A DNA stretch of 64,000 bases from Actinomadura bangladeshensis (GCF_004348335.1 NZ_SMJW01000008.1:1-64000); one strand, 5' to 3'; positions 40,431 through 49,919 are shown, counted from the first letter of the stretch. The notes: generated by a model not told the origin, from the letters alone. Translations and numbers: made by a program.

Positions 40431-41294
40431 TCACCTGGGCGCGGTCCAGTTGCCGCGCAGCCATGCCTCGAGGCCGACGAGGTCCGGCCGGATGCGGCGG
40501 AGCCCGGGCAGGTCGGCGTGGTAGCCGTCGCGCTCGAACCAGTCGAACATGGCGGCCAGGTCCGGCCGCGCCGCCCGGAGCGGCTCGATCGGCAGCGGTT
40601 CGTACCGGGCCGGGACGCCGCAGGCGCGCTCGAACGCCTCGGCCATCTGCGGTCCGGTCAGCTCGTCGCCGGCGATCTCGACCCGGCGGCCGAGCCAGGC
40701 GGCCGGGTCCTGGAAGGCGTCGGCGGCGAACACCCCGATGTCGCCGGTCGCGATCAGCTGGACCGGGACCTCGGGCCGCAGCCACATGCGCAGGACGAGC
40801 CGGCCGTCCACCAGGCGGGGGCCCAGGTCCTGGAACATCTCGTGGAACATGGCCGGCCGCAGGACGGTCGCCGGCAGGCCGAGCTCGCGGATGTGCCGTT
40901 CGATGTTCGCCTTGCTCTCGAAGTGCGGGATGCCGCTCGAGCGGTCGGCGCCGCCGACCGAGCTGTAGACCAGGTGCGCCACCCCGGCCTCGGCCGCGGC
41001 GTCGGCCACCGCCTTGCCCTGCCGCTCCTCGGCGGCCACGCCTCCCGGCCCCCGGAACGTCTGGACGCTGAAGACGCCGTGGAGCCCCTTCATGGCCGCC
41101 CGCAGCGACGCTTCGTCGTCCAGGTCCCCGCGTACGAGCACGGCGCCCGCGTCGGCGAGCGCCCGTGCCGCGGGCGCGTGCGGGTCACGGACCAGGGCGT
41201 GCACGGTCCGCCCTCTGCGGAGCAGCTCGCGGGCGGTCGCCCCGCCCTGCCGCCCGGTGGCGCCCAGCACCAGGATCGCCTCGTCTACCGCCAC
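40431..41294 (-). CDS. NmrA-like NAD(P)-binding protein
   Basis: A 287-residue atypical [25 protein letters not shown] at the N-terminus, [22 protein letters not shown] in the middle, and no classical Y-x3-K. Such proteins act as quinone or flavin reductases or as redox sensors. The GTG start is preceded by CGGAGG. Its stop faces the DsbA-like gene 8 nt away, and it follows the SDR at 41323 in one minus transcript. Confidence 0.82.
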   Translation of the reverse strand: MAVDEAILVLGATGRQGGATARELLRRGRTVHALVRDPHAPAARALADAGAVLVRGDLDDEASLRAAMKGLHGVFSVQTFRGPGGVAAEERQGKAVADAAAEAGVAHLVYSSVGGADRSSGIPHFESKANIERHIRELGLPATVLRPAMFHEMFQDLGPRLVDGRLVLRMWLRPEVPVQLIATGDIGVFAADAFQDPAAWLGRRVEIAGDELTGPQMAEAFERACGVPARYEPLPIEPLRAARPDLAAMFDWFERDGYHADLPGLRRIRPDLVGLEAWLRGNWTAPR

Positions 41295-41322
41295 GGTGTT
41301 CCTCCGTCTCCGGGCCCGTCCG

Positions 41323-42051
41323 CTACCACGGCACGGTCCCCTCATCCGACAGGCACGCGCCTGACGGTCCAGCGTCGTCCAGCAGCGCCAGCCGGACCGC
41401 GATCGCGGCCCCGGCCGCCGGAGTCCGGTCGCCCCGGTGGCCGTTGATGTCCGTGGCCACCTGTCCGGGGTCGGCCGCGTTGACCTTGATCGCCGTCCCG
41501 CGCAGCTCCTTCGCGTACGCGACCGTGATGGCGTTCAGCGCGGTCTTCGAGGACTGGTAGGCGATCAGGTTGAGGCCCGCGAACGGGGAGCCCGGGTCCG
41601 AGCACAGGGTCAGCGACCCCACGTGGCTGGACAGGTTCACGATGCGTCCGGCCGGCGAGCGGCGCAGCAGCGGGAGCATCGCGTTCGTCACCGACACCAC
41701 GCCGAAGACGTTGGTCTCGTACACCGCCCGCATGTCATCGGCGGACGCCGCACTGGGGGGCCCCTGGAAGCGGCCCGCGACACCGGCGTTGTTCACCAGG
41801 ATGTCCAGCCGGCCGTGGCGCCGCTCGATCTGCTGCGCGGCGGCGGTCACGGACACCGCGTCCGTCACGTCGATCCGCAGCGGCACCGCCGCGATGCCGC
41901 GGGCGGCCAGCGCGTCGGCGGCCTGTTCGCCGCGCACCTCGTCCCTGGCGCCGATGAGGACGGTGCTCCCCTGTTCGCCCAACTGCCGTGCTATCTCGAA
42001 TCCGATGCCCTTGTTCGCGCCCGAAATGAGCGCGACCTTCTGAACCGGCAC
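41323..42051 (-). CDS. Carbonyl-reductase-like SDR
   Basis: A 242-residue classical SDR. It has [24 protein letters not shown] (CBR1-like), [10 protein letters not shown], catalytic Ser in VNLSSHVG, Y-x3-K in YQSSKTALN and [10 protein letters not shown]. The GTG at 42051 is chosen from the family start and a weak AGGGA upstream. It reads divergently from the monooxygenase pair at 42242. It is probably a ketoreductase for an aglycone carbonyl. Confidence 0.85.
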   Translation of the reverse strand: MPVQKVALISGANKGIGFEIARQLGEQGSTVLIGARDEVRGEQAADALAARGIAAVPLRIDVTDAVSVTAAAQQIERRHGRLDILVNNAGVAGRFQGPPSAASADDMRAVYETNVFGVVSVTNAMLPLLRRSPAGRIVNLSSHVGSLTLCSDPGSPFAGLNLIAYQSSKTALNAITVAYAKELRGTAIKVNAADPGQVATDINGHRGDRTPAAGAAIAVRLALLDDAGPSGACLSDEGTVPW

Positions 42052-42162
42052 GTCCGAAGTCCCTTCGCGTGACGCAAAGTTCGCGCTTTCACAATGAGGG
42101 TCGCGACCGCCCGCCCGCATCTCGGAAATTGCTGTAGCGCGAATGCAGGACGAACCCAGGGC

Positions 42163-42196
42163 GTTCAATTGAACCCCGACCGGCGAGATGTATAGC
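42163..42196 (+). promoter_or_regulatory. Palindrome overlapping a candidate promoter
   Basis: GTTCAATTGAAC (42163-42174) joins the two half-sites seen in the StrR-type operators, with no spacer. TTGAAC at its right could serve as a -35 element, with TATAGC at 42191-42196 after 16 nt as -10. It would drive the monooxygenase pair at 42242 and could also affect the divergent SDR gene. Confidence 0.5.
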
Positions 42197-42241
42197 TTGA
42201 CGCCGGCGATTGCCTCGCCCATAAGGCATGGAGGGTCGGAA

Positions 42242-43756
42242 ATGGATACTGACGTCATCATTGTCGGCGCCGGGCCGGTGGGTTTGATGCTCGCCGGCGA
42301 ACTCCGGCTGGGCGGGGTGAATGTCACCGTCTACGACAGGCTGCCCGCCCCGACCGGGGAATCGCGGGCCCTCGGCTTCAACAGGCGGGCCGCCGAGTCG
42401 CTCGGCCAGCGCGGGCTGCTGCACCGGCTGGGCGATTTCCGCTGGGGGCCGATGGGGCACTTCGGCGGCGTGCGCATCGACCTCGGCATGCTGGACGAAG
42501 ACCACAGCGGTGTGCTCGGCCTGTCCCAGGCCAGGACCGAGGAGATGCTGGGAGCCTGGGCGGCCGAGCTGGCGGTCCCGGTGCGGCGCGGATACCGGCT
42601 GACGGGCTTCCGCGAGACCGCGGACGGCGTCGTGGCCGCCCTCGATGGAGCGGAAGGCCGCATCGAGCACACCGCCGGGTACCTGGTCGGCTGCGACGGC
42701 GCGCAGAGCACCGTCAGGACCCTGGCCGGCATCCCCGCTCCCGGCCGGGAGGCCACGCGCGGCATGTACACCGCCGAGGTCGCCGGGGTCGCGCTGCGCC
42801 CGCGTCCCATCGGGGAACGGCTTCCCGGCGGCAACATGGTGGTGTGCACTCCCCTGGGGGACGGCCGCTTCCGCATCGTGGTCCACGACCGGAGCCTGCC
42901 CCCCGACCAGGACCCCGGCTCGCTGACGTTCCCGCAGGTCGCCGACGCGTGGCAGCGGCTCACCGGGGAGTCCGTCCACCACGCGCGGGCACTGTGGCTG
43001 TGGGCCTGCGGAAACGGGGCGAGACTGGCCGACCGGTACCGGCGCGGCCGGGTGCTCCTGGCCGGTGACGCCGCGCACGAGATGCCGCCGCTGGCCGCGT
43101 GGGGACTCAGCGCCGGTCTTCAGGACGCGGTGAACCTCGGCTGGAAGCTGGCGGCCACGGTCAACGGCTGGGCACCGGAGGGCCTGCTCGACACCTACCA
43201 CGCCGAACGCCACCCGGTCGGGCGGCGGCTGCTCCGCGACGCGCAGGCGGCGTCGATGCTGTACCTGGGCGACGCCGACATGGACCCGATCCGCAGCGTG
43301 CTGGGCGAACTGGTCGCCTACAAGGACGCGGCCGAGCATCTGGCGGGCATCGTGAGCGGGCTCGGGATCCGCTACGACATGGGCTCCGGCGACCATCCGC
43401 TGCTGGGAAAGCGCATGCCGCCCGACGTCCGGCTGACGCTGCCGGACGGCGGCCATGTCCGGGTCACCGACCAGCTGCGCACCGGACGCGGCGCCCTCTT
43501 CGCCACTTCCCGGCGCGGCGACGCCGTCCAACTGGCCGAGCCCTGGGCGGACCGCATCGACATCGTCACCGGCACGTGGGCCGGCGACCCCGCGTTCGAC
43601 GCGGCGCTCGTCCGCCCCGACGGCTACATCGCCTGGACCTCCCCCGGCACCGACGCCGACCTCGCCGACACGCTCGGCCGCTGGTTCGGCGCCCCGCGCG
43701 GTACCGCCGCGCGCCTCACCGCGACCGCCCGGCCGGCGGCCGGCGGCACCGACTGA
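42242..43756 (+). CDS. Class A FAD-dependent monooxygenase 4
   Basis: A 504-residue flavoprotein with VIIVGAGPVGLMLAGELRLGG, the DG motif VGCDGAQSTVRT and a GD motif beginning LLAGDAAHEMPP. The normally following GGQG(M/L)N stretch is changed to LAAWGLSAG. The C-terminal domain ends ALVRPDGYIAWTSPG. It is highly similar to the next gene, 14 nt downstream, and the pair looks like a tandem duplication. It probably hydroxylates or oxidises a quinone ring. Confidence 0.9.
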   Translation: MDTDVIIVGAGPVGLMLAGELRLGGVNVTVYDRLPAPTGESRALGFNRRAAESLGQRGLLHRLGDFRWGPMGHFGGVRIDLGMLDEDHSGVLGLSQARTEEMLGAWAAELAVPVRRGYRLTGFRETADGVVAALDGAEGRIEHTAGYLVGCDGAQSTVRTLAGIPAPGREATRGMYTAEVAGVALRPRPIGERLPGGNMVVCTPLGDGRFRIVVHDRSLPPDQDPGSLTFPQVADAWQRLTGESVHHARALWLWACGNGARLADRYRRGRVLLAGDAAHEMPPLAAWGLSAGLQDAVNLGWKLAATVNGWAPEGLLDTYHAERHPVGRRLLRDAQAASMLYLGDADMDPIRSVLGELVAYKDAAEHLAGIVSGLGIRYDMGSGDHPLLGKRMPPDVRLTLPDGGHVRVTDQLRTGRGALFATSRRGDAVQLAEPWADRIDIVTGTWAGDPAFDAALVRPDGYIAWTSPGTDADLADTLGRWFGAPRGTAARLTATARPAAGGTD

Positions 43757-43770
43757 ACAGGAGCGCGAGC

Positions 43771-45285
43771 ATGGCATGGGACGTGATCGTCGTGGGCGCG
43801 GGCCCGGTCGGGCTGATGCTGGCCGGCGAACTGCGCCTCGGCGGCGTCGACGTCGCCGTCTACGAGAGGCTCCGCACCCCGCCGCGCGAATCGCGCGGTG
43901 CCAGCTTCACCAGACGGACGGCCGAGTGCTTCGATCAGCGGGGGCTCCTCGGCAGGCTCGGCGAGACCGAGCCCGCCGACGGCCACTTCGGCGGTGTGCC
44001 GATCGACCTCGGCATGTTCGAGGAAGACCACGCCGCCGCCAGGGGGATCTCCCAGTTCCGCACCGAGCGGATGCTCGGAGACCGGGCGGCCGAACTCGGC
44101 GTGCCGGTGCTGCGCGGATACGAGGTGACCGGGTTCCGCGAGACACCGGACGGCGTCGTGGTGGCGTTCACCGGGCCGGACGGCGACGGCGAGGACACCG
44201 CCCGGTATCTGGTCGGGTGCGACGGGAGCCGCAGCACCGTCCGCAGGCTGGCCGGCATCGATTTCCCCGGCTCGGAGCCCACGCGCGGGTTCTACACCGC
44301 CGACGTCACGGGGATCGACACCCGCCGCCGGCGCATCGGCGAGAACCTGCCCGACGGCAGCATGGTCATGGCGATGGACCTGGAGGACGGCGTCACCAGA
44401 GTCGTCGTCCACGAGAAGGGCATGCGGCCGCGGGACCGGGACTCCCTGACCTACGCCGAGCTCGCCGACGCGTGGCAGCGGCTCACCGGTGAGTCGATCC
44501 ACCACGGCGAGTGCCGCTGGATCAGCTGCTTCACCGACGCCTCCAGGGTCGCCGCCGAGTACCGGCGCGGCCGGGTGCTCCTGGCGGGCGACGCCGCGCA
44601 CGCGCAGCCCCCGGCCATGGCGCAGGGGCTGAGCGTGGGCGTGCAGGACGCGGTGAACCTCGGCTGGAAGCTGGCGGCCGCGGTCGACGGCTGGGCGCCC
44701 GAGGACCTGCTCGACACCTACCCCGCCGAACGCCACCCGATCGGGCGGCAGCTGGCGCGCAACGCCAGCGCCGCGATCGAGCTGCGGCTCACCGGCGAGG
44801 AGATGGACCCGGTCCGCGGCGTCCTGAGCGAGCTGGCAGGCCACCGGGACGCGGCCGAGTACCTGGCCGGGATGCTGAGCGGGCTCGGGATCCGGTACGA
44901 CATGGGCCCCGGCGACCACCCGCTGCTGGGAAGGCGCATGCCGCCCGGCATCCGGCTGGCCCTGCCGGACGGCGGCCGCACCCGGATCGCCGACCTGCTC
45001 CACCGCGCACGCGGCGTCCTCATCACCACCCCCGGCCACGGCGGCACCGGCCGGCCGGCCGCCCCGTGGGCCGACCGCGTCGACCTCGTCTCCGGCACCT
45101 GGGACCGCGCCCCCGCACCGTTCGCGGGCTTGGACGCGGTGCTCGTCCGCCCCGACGGCTACATCGCCTGGACGTCCCCCGGCACCGACGCCGGTCTCAC
45201 CGACGCGCTCGGCCACTGGTTCGGCACCGGCTCGGCACCGGCTCGGCGAGAGCCAGCACCACAAAAGGCAGAACACCTCTCATAA
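43771..45285 (+). CDS. Class A FAD-dependent monooxygenase 5
   Basis: A 504-residue paralogue of the preceding gene. It has VIVVGAGPVGLMLAGELRLGG, the DG motif VGCDGSRSTVRR, the GD motif LLAGDAAHAQPPAMAQGLSVG and C-terminal VLVRPDGYIAWTSPG. The ATG follows CAGGAG. Long stretches match monooxygenase 4 (for example GRVLLAGDAAH and QDAVNLGWKLAA), which supports recent duplication and division of labour. Confidence 0.9.
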   Translation: MAWDVIVVGAGPVGLMLAGELRLGGVDVAVYERLRTPPRESRGASFTRRTAECFDQRGLLGRLGETEPADGHFGGVPIDLGMFEEDHAAARGISQFRTERMLGDRAAELGVPVLRGYEVTGFRETPDGVVVAFTGPDGDGEDTARYLVGCDGSRSTVRRLAGIDFPGSEPTRGFYTADVTGIDTRRRRIGENLPDGSMVMAMDLEDGVTRVVVHEKGMRPRDRDSLTYAELADAWQRLTGESIHHGECRWISCFTDASRVAAEYRRGRVLLAGDAAHAQPPAMAQGLSVGVQDAVNLGWKLAAAVDGWAPEDLLDTYPAERHPIGRQLARNASAAIELRLTGEEMDPVRGVLSELAGHRDAAEYLAGMLSGLGIRYDMGPGDHPLLGRRMPPGIRLALPDGGRTRIADLLHRARGVLITTPGHGGTGRPAAPWADRVDLVSGTWDRAPAPFAGLDAVLVRPDGYIAWTSPGTDAGLTDALGHWFGTGSAPARREPAPQKAEHLS

Positions 45286-45314
45286 CTCGCCTTTAGGGCA
45301 CGTCAACCCGCGCT

Positions 45315-45334
45315 CGACTGCGACTAAAGAGGCC
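45315..45334 (+). promoter_or_regulatory. Shared promoter motif upstream of the StrR-like gene
   Basis: A 20-nt element, CGACTGCGACTAAAGAGGCC, identical at 17 of 20 positions to one in front of the monooxygenase at 48002 (49813-49832 on the minus strand). Its left end is part of GCTCGACTG, eight of nine bases of a StrR half-site, so feedback by the regulator is possible. Confidence 0.45.
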
Positions 45335-45380
45335 CCTGCCACGCTCGTCGGGCACGGCGGGCGAAAGGAGACGACACCAG

Positions 45381-46490
45381 ATGGGCCATGACCATCGGCA
45401 TGCCGCCTTAATCGTTGGGGACTTCCATTATGCCGGGCCCGGCGACGACGAATCCGCGACCGCTGACGGATTCGATCTGAAGAATTTCGAGAGGCTGCCG
45501 GCACGAGATTTTCCAGTAGCTGCGCTGTCGCCGGGAGTGCACCTGCGCCAGGGCGGTACGAGCGCCACTCACGTCCAACTGCTCATCGACGCGGTGGGGA
45601 ATTCGGAGCTGCCGCCCATCCTGGTGCAGGAGGACGGCCGGCGCGTGATCGACGGTCTACACCGGCTGGAGGCCGCCAAGGTCCGCGGTGACCGCACCAT
45701 CAAGGGCCGCCTCCTCGACTGCACCGACTCCGAGGCGCTCGTGCTCGCCATGAAGGCGAACAGCTCGCACGGCCTGCCGCTGTCGAAGGCCGACCGCGTC
45801 GCGGGTGCCCAGCGCGTCCTGGCCGCGCATCCCGACTGGTCCGATCGAGCCGTCGCCGCCATCACCGGACTGAGCGCGAAGACGATCGCGTCGCTGCGCA
45901 GGCGGACCGGGGACGGAGCGGTCCATGCCGACGGCAAACGGCTCGGCCGCGACGGGCGGCGGCGCCCGGTCAACGCCGGCGAGGCCGGGAACCGCGCCGC
46001 CGAGTACATCAACGCCCATCCGAACGCCCCGCTCAGGCAGGTCGCCAGGGAGACCGACGTCTCGCTCGGCACCGTCCACGCCGTGAGCGCGCGGCTCCGC
46101 CGCGGCTTCGGCGCGGAGCGCGGCGGGCGCCGGGCGCCGGCCGCACCGCCGGACCCGCATCCGGCCGGCGCGCTCACCGGGACCCTCACGGCGGTGCCCG
46201 CCGTGGACGGCACGCGGCCGCGGCGCAGGAACCACACCGACGCGCCGCTCGTCTGGGCCGGGGTGGCGGCCAAGGTGGCCAACGACCCGGCCGTCCGCTA
46301 CACCGAGGACGGCAAGGAGTTCCTGCGGTGGATGGCGCTCCACGCGACCGATCCGGCCGGGTGGCGGGAGTTCGTCAACACCATCCCGGCGCACTGGCTC
46401 AGCGTCCTGGCTCCGATAGCCGACAGCGTCAGCAAGGAATGGAGCCTGTTCGCCGAGCGGCTCAAGACCAAGCAGGAAACGGAACGATGA
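45381..46490 (+). CDS. StrR-like pathway-specific transcriptional activator (ParB-domain family)
   Basis: A 369-residue regulator. A ParB/Srx-like N-terminal domain (about 35-130) has LPPILVQEDGRRVIDGLHRLEAAKVRG and LAMKANSSHGLPLSKADR. A central helix-turn-helix reads DWSDRAVAAITGLSAKTIASLRRR, and a second HTH-like segment is NAPLRQVARETDVSLGTVHAV. This order is that of StrR, NovG and related activators. Four StrR-type operators elsewhere in the window fit it. The ATG follows AAAGGAG. It is translationally coupled to the oxidase gene that follows. Confidence 0.92.
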   Translation: MGHDHRHAALIVGDFHYAGPGDDESATADGFDLKNFERLPARDFPVAALSPGVHLRQGGTSATHVQLLIDAVGNSELPPILVQEDGRRVIDGLHRLEAAKVRGDRTIKGRLLDCTDSEALVLAMKANSSHGLPLSKADRVAGAQRVLAAHPDWSDRAVAAITGLSAKTIASLRRRTGDGAVHADGKRLGRDGRRRPVNAGEAGNRAAEYINAHPNAPLRQVARETDVSLGTVHAVSARLRRGFGAERGGRRAPAAPPDPHPAGALTGTLTAVPAVDGTRPRRRNHTDAPLVWAGVAAKVANDPAVRYTEDGKEFLRWMALHATDPAGWREFVNTIPAHWLSVLAPIADSVSKEWSLFAERLKTKQETER

Positions 46491-47953
46491 TGGACAACGC
46501 ACGGGATCAGGCATCCGGAACACCGCACGTGGTCATCGTCGGAGGTGGCATCGCGGGGCTGGCGGCGGCGTTCTTCCTGCGGGACGAGCCGGTCAGGGTG
46601 ACGCTTCTGGAGGGCGCTCCGCGAATCGGCGGGAGTCTGGCCGTGTCGGAGGTCGCGGGCGTCGCCGTCGACGAGGGCGCGGAGGGGCTGTACGCCCGGC
46701 GTCCGAAGACCAAGAGGCTGATCGCCGCGGCCGGGCTCGGCGACCGGCTCGTGCCGGCGAGCACCACGGCGACGGCGATCTGGACCAGGGGCGGGCTTCG
46801 GCCGCTGCCGGACCGGCAGTTCATGGGCGTCCCCGCCGACATGGAGGAGCTGGCCGCGTCCGGCGTGCTGTCCGGCCAAGGAGTGGCGCGGGCGCGACGC
46901 GAGGCCGACCTGCCCGCGACCGGACGCGACGGGGACGTCTCCGTCGCCGCCTACGTCGCGGGGCGGTTCGGCCAGGAGGTCGTGGACCGCCTCGTCGACC
47001 CGTTCCTCAACGACGCGTGCGCCGGGCGCGCGGCGGATCTGTCGTTCGAGGCCATGCTGACCCCGCTGGCCGTCGCGAGCGGCAAGCACGCGTCGCTCAC
47101 CGGGGCCGCGCGGTCGATGCTGCCGCCCCCCGGGGCGGGAGAGGCGTCCCCGCCCGGACTCGCCACCCTCACCGGCGGGCTCGGCACGCTCCCCCCGGTG
47201 CTGGCGGACGCCGTCCTCGCCGCCTCGCCGGGAAGCGCCGTACGGACCGGAACCGAGGTCAGGGAGCTCGCCCGCACCGAGCACGGCTGGCGGCTGACCG
47301 CAGGGCCGGCCGCCGACCCGGAGCACATCACGGCCGACGCCGTCATCCTCGCCGTGCCCGCCGGGCCCGCCGGGGACCTGCTGGCCGGGGCCGGGGCCAC
47401 CGCGGCGGCGGCCGGGCTCGCCGAGATCCCGTACGCCGGCGTGGCGATCATCACGCTCGCCTACCCCCGCACGGCCTCCGGCAACGGGCAGGGCGGGCGC
47501 GGGCCCGCCGGGCGGCGGCTCTGCGGGTACCGGGTGCCGGCAGTGGACGGGCGCATGGTCAGGGCGGTCACGTTCTCGTCGGTCAAGTGGCCGCACCTGG
47601 CGGGTCCGGGGGGCGAGGTCGAGATCGTGCGCTGCCAGGCCGGCGGGTTCGGCGCGGAGGAACTGCTGCGGCGTGACGACGCCGACCTCGCGGCGCTCGC
47701 GGCGTCGGAGTTCGCCGAGGCCACGGGCGAGGCCGGCGCTCCGGTCGCGTCCCGGGTGACCCGCTGGGACGGCGCTCTGCCGCAGTACACGGTCGGTCAC
47801 CCGGACCGGGTGCGGCGGATCCGCGCCTCGGTGGCGGCCCTGCCCGGGCTCGCGGTGTGCGGCGCGGCGTACGACGGGGTGGGCGTGGGCAACTGCATGG
47901 CCACCGCGAGCAAGGCCGCCGACCAGGTGCTCGCCTTCCTGCGGAAGAAGTAG
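46487..47953 (+). CDS. Protoporphyrinogen/coproporphyrinogen oxidase-like FAD amine oxidase
   Basis: A 488-residue HemY-type flavoprotein. The N-terminal FAD site is HVVIVGGGIAGLAAAFFLRD, followed by LLEGAPRIGGSLAV and VDEGAEGLYARRPKTKRLI. The C-terminus AAYDGVGVGNCMATASKAADQVL is a typical family FAD-binding end. The ATG overlaps the regulator's stop (ATGATG), so the two are co-translated. Haem synthesis genes do not usually sit in such clusters; a desaturation or oxidation of the polyketide is an alternative. Confidence 0.85.
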   Translation: MMDNARDQASGTPHVVIVGGGIAGLAAAFFLRDEPVRVTLLEGAPRIGGSLAVSEVAGVAVDEGAEGLYARRPKTKRLIAAAGLGDRLVPASTTATAIWTRGGLRPLPDRQFMGVPADMEELAASGVLSGQGVARARREADLPATGRDGDVSVAAYVAGRFGQEVVDRLVDPFLNDACAGRAADLSFEAMLTPLAVASGKHASLTGAARSMLPPPGAGEASPPGLATLTGGLGTLPPVLADAVLAASPGSAVRTGTEVRELARTEHGWRLTAGPAADPEHITADAVILAVPAGPAGDLLAGAGATAAAAGLAEIPYAGVAIITLAYPRTASGNGQGGRGPAGRRLCGYRVPAVDGRMVRAVTFSSVKWPHLAGPGGEVEIVRCQAGGFGAEELLRRDDADLAALAASEFAEATGEAGAPVASRVTRWDGALPQYTVGHPDRVRRIRASVAALPGLAVCGAAYDGVGVGNCMATASKAADQVLAFLRKK

Positions 47954-47957
47954 CCGC

Positions 47958-47995
47958 CCGGCCTCGGGGCCGGCGGACGCCGATCCCGAGGCCGG
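47958..47995. terminator. Hairpin between convergent genes
   Basis: CCGGCCTCGGG and CCCGAGGCCGG, 11-bp arms with a 16-nt loop. It lies between the convergent HemY-like gene and monooxygenase 6; probable bidirectional terminator. Confidence 0.65.
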
Positions 47996-48001
47996 TTCGC
48001 C

Positions 48002-49762
48002 TCACCCGCTGTGGTCCAGGACGCGCGAGACCGCCGCCGCCAGATCGCCCTCGGGATCCGCGCCGGCGGTGCCGCTCCGCCATGCCACGTGGTTGTCCGG
48101 GCGCACCAGGACAGCCCCCTCGCCGGTCACCTGCCGGAGGGCCTCCCAGCGGCCGTCGACGTCGGCGTAGTCCGCGCCGGTGCCGATGCGGGCCGCGGCG
48201 ATCGGGATCGAGAACTTCTCCGCCACCCGCGCGGCCGCCTCGCACCACGGCGTTCCCTCCGGGCCGGTGAGCAGTGCGAAGCCGGTCCCGGCACCGGTCA
48301 GGTCGAGGGTCGACAGGCGCCGGCCGTCCCGCTCGATCCACGCGTGCGGCAGCAGGTGCCCGGGGCGGGTCGTCGGCTGGTACGCGTCGCGCATGGGCGT
48401 GCGGGCCGGCGGCGGGCCGCCGTCGGGGACGATCGCGCCCTCCTCGTAGGCGAAGCCCATCTCCACGTCGTGTGCCTGGCAGCCGCCGCGGTGCGTGGCG
48501 AGGACCTCCGCCGCCCGCGCTCGTGCGACCGCGCCGATCGGGGACGTGGAGAAGTACGTGGCGAAGGCCGTCCGCCTGCGCTCCGGCGGGGTGCGATGTC
48601 CGAAGCCGAGGGCGTCGAGGACGGCCTGGTGGTGGGCGGCCGCCGACACCGCCCAGTCGACGTTGTGCCGGCCGACGGGCCGCCGCTCGGCGTCATAGGT
48701 GTCGAGCAGGCCGTCGGGCGCGCGGCCGGTGAGCACCGCGGCCAGCTTCCACGCGAGGTTGTGCGCGTCCTGGATCCCGGTGTTCAGGCCGAGCCCGACG
48801 GTCGGCGGCTGGCGGTGGACGGCGTCGCCGGCCAGCAGCACCCGGCCCTCCCGGTACCGGTCGGCGAGCAGCGACTCCACGGTCCACCGCGTCACATGGT
48901 GCACGGTCAGCTCGAGTTCCGGCAGGCCGAGGACCGCGCGGATCTTGGGGACGACCTCGTGCTCGTCGGGGCGGACGGAGCTGCCCGGCGGGAAGTGCAG
49001 GACCCACTCCTCGCAGCCCTTCCCCCAGCTCGGCCCCATCTCGATGAGGTTGCCGCACAGATCCGGATCGGACGGGTTGAGGAAGTGCGTGATGAGCGTG
49101 CCATCGCGCCACCAGGCCGACAGGTCGGCGGAGAAGTACGCGGTCGTCACGTCGACCACCCCCGGCAGGCCGCGCATCCGCACGCCCGCGGCGGCACCGA
49201 CCGTGCGGCCGCCGTCGGCGGCGACGAGGTACCGCGCGGTGACCGCGGTGACCTTCCCGGTCCCGACGTCCCGGATCTCGGCGACGACGCGGTCCCCCTC
49301 GTCGGTGAACGCGGTGAGCTCGTGGCCGAACAGGACGCGGCCCGGATTGCGCCGCTCGGCGTGGCGGCGCAGGATCGGCTCCAGCCTGACCTGCGGCAGC
49401 TTGACGGGGAGGACGGGCCCGGCCGCCGCGTACGTCTCGCGCAGCGCGCCGCCGCCGAAGGCGTCCATCTCGTGGATCACCTGCGCGTCGAGCGCTCCGC
49501 CGCCGCCGAGCGAGGTCAGCCAGCGGACCTTGCCGAACTCCTCCAGCGCCGCCCCCTGCTCGGCGGTCTCCCGGTCCAGCCCGTGCTGGCGGAAGATCTC
49601 CATCGTGCGCTGGTTGAGGTAGTGGGCCTTCGGGATCTTCGACGTGCCGGCGTGCCGTTCCACCAGCAGGTGGCCGACGCCGTGGTCGGACAGGAAGACG
49701 GAGGCGGCCAGGCCGCACCCGCCCCCGCCCACGATCAGAACCGGGACCTCGACTGCTCTCAT
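48002..49762 (-). CDS. Class A FAD-dependent aromatic hydroxylase 6 (TfdB/RdmE-like)
   Basis: A 586-residue flavin monooxygenase of the phenol-hydroxylase branch. It has VLIVGGGGCGLAASVFLSD, AHYLNQRTMEIFRQHGL, the DG motif VAADGGRTVGAAAG and the GD motif LLAGDAVHRQPPTVGLGLN. The C-terminal thioredoxin-like domain ends VLVRPDNHVAWRSG. It is longer than, and of a different subgroup from, the five PgaE-like enzymes. A single gene with its own promoter element (49813). Likely target: an aromatic ring of the aglycone. Confidence 0.9.
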   Translation of the reverse strand: MRAVEVPVLIVGGGGCGLAASVFLSDHGVGHLLVERHAGTSKIPKAHYLNQRTMEIFRQHGLDRETAEQGAALEEFGKVRWLTSLGGGGALDAQVIHEMDAFGGGALRETYAAAGPVLPVKLPQVRLEPILRRHAERRNPGRVLFGHELTAFTDEGDRVVAEIRDVGTGKVTAVTARYLVAADGGRTVGAAAGVRMRGLPGVVDVTTAYFSADLSAWWRDGTLITHFLNPSDPDLCGNLIEMGPSWGKGCEEWVLHFPPGSSVRPDEHEVVPKIRAVLGLPELELTVHHVTRWTVESLLADRYREGRVLLAGDAVHRQPPTVGLGLNTGIQDAHNLAWKLAAVLTGRAPDGLLDTYDAERRPVGRHNVDWAVSAAAHHQAVLDALGFGHRTPPERRRTAFATYFSTSPIGAVARARAAEVLATHRGGCQAHDVEMGFAYEEGAIVPDGGPPPARTPMRDAYQPTTRPGHLLPHAWIERDGRRLSTLDLTGAGTGFALLTGPEGTPWCEAAARVAEKFSIPIAAARIGTGADYADVDGRWEALRQVTGEGAVLVRPDNHVAWRSGTAGADPEGDLAAAVSRVLDHSG

Positions 49763-49812
49763 GCCCGTCCCTTCCAGAAGACAAAAGGCCATTATCTATT
49801 CACCCTGGCGGC

Positions 49813-49832
49813 GGCCTCTTTAGTTCCAGTCA
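49813..49832 (-). promoter_or_regulatory. Shared promoter motif upstream of monooxygenase 6
   Basis: On the minus strand this reads TGACTGGAACTAAAGAGGCC, 17 of 20 bases identical to the element in front of the StrR-like gene. It lies about 50 nt from the ATG at 49762. Confidence 0.45.
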
Positions 49833-49919
49833 AGGACGGGTGGATTCCCGCGGCTGGTTTTTCCGCACGGAATTCAGTTAACGTGTCGGCCTCTCCGGAA
49901 CGCGAGCAGTGAGGCGGCC

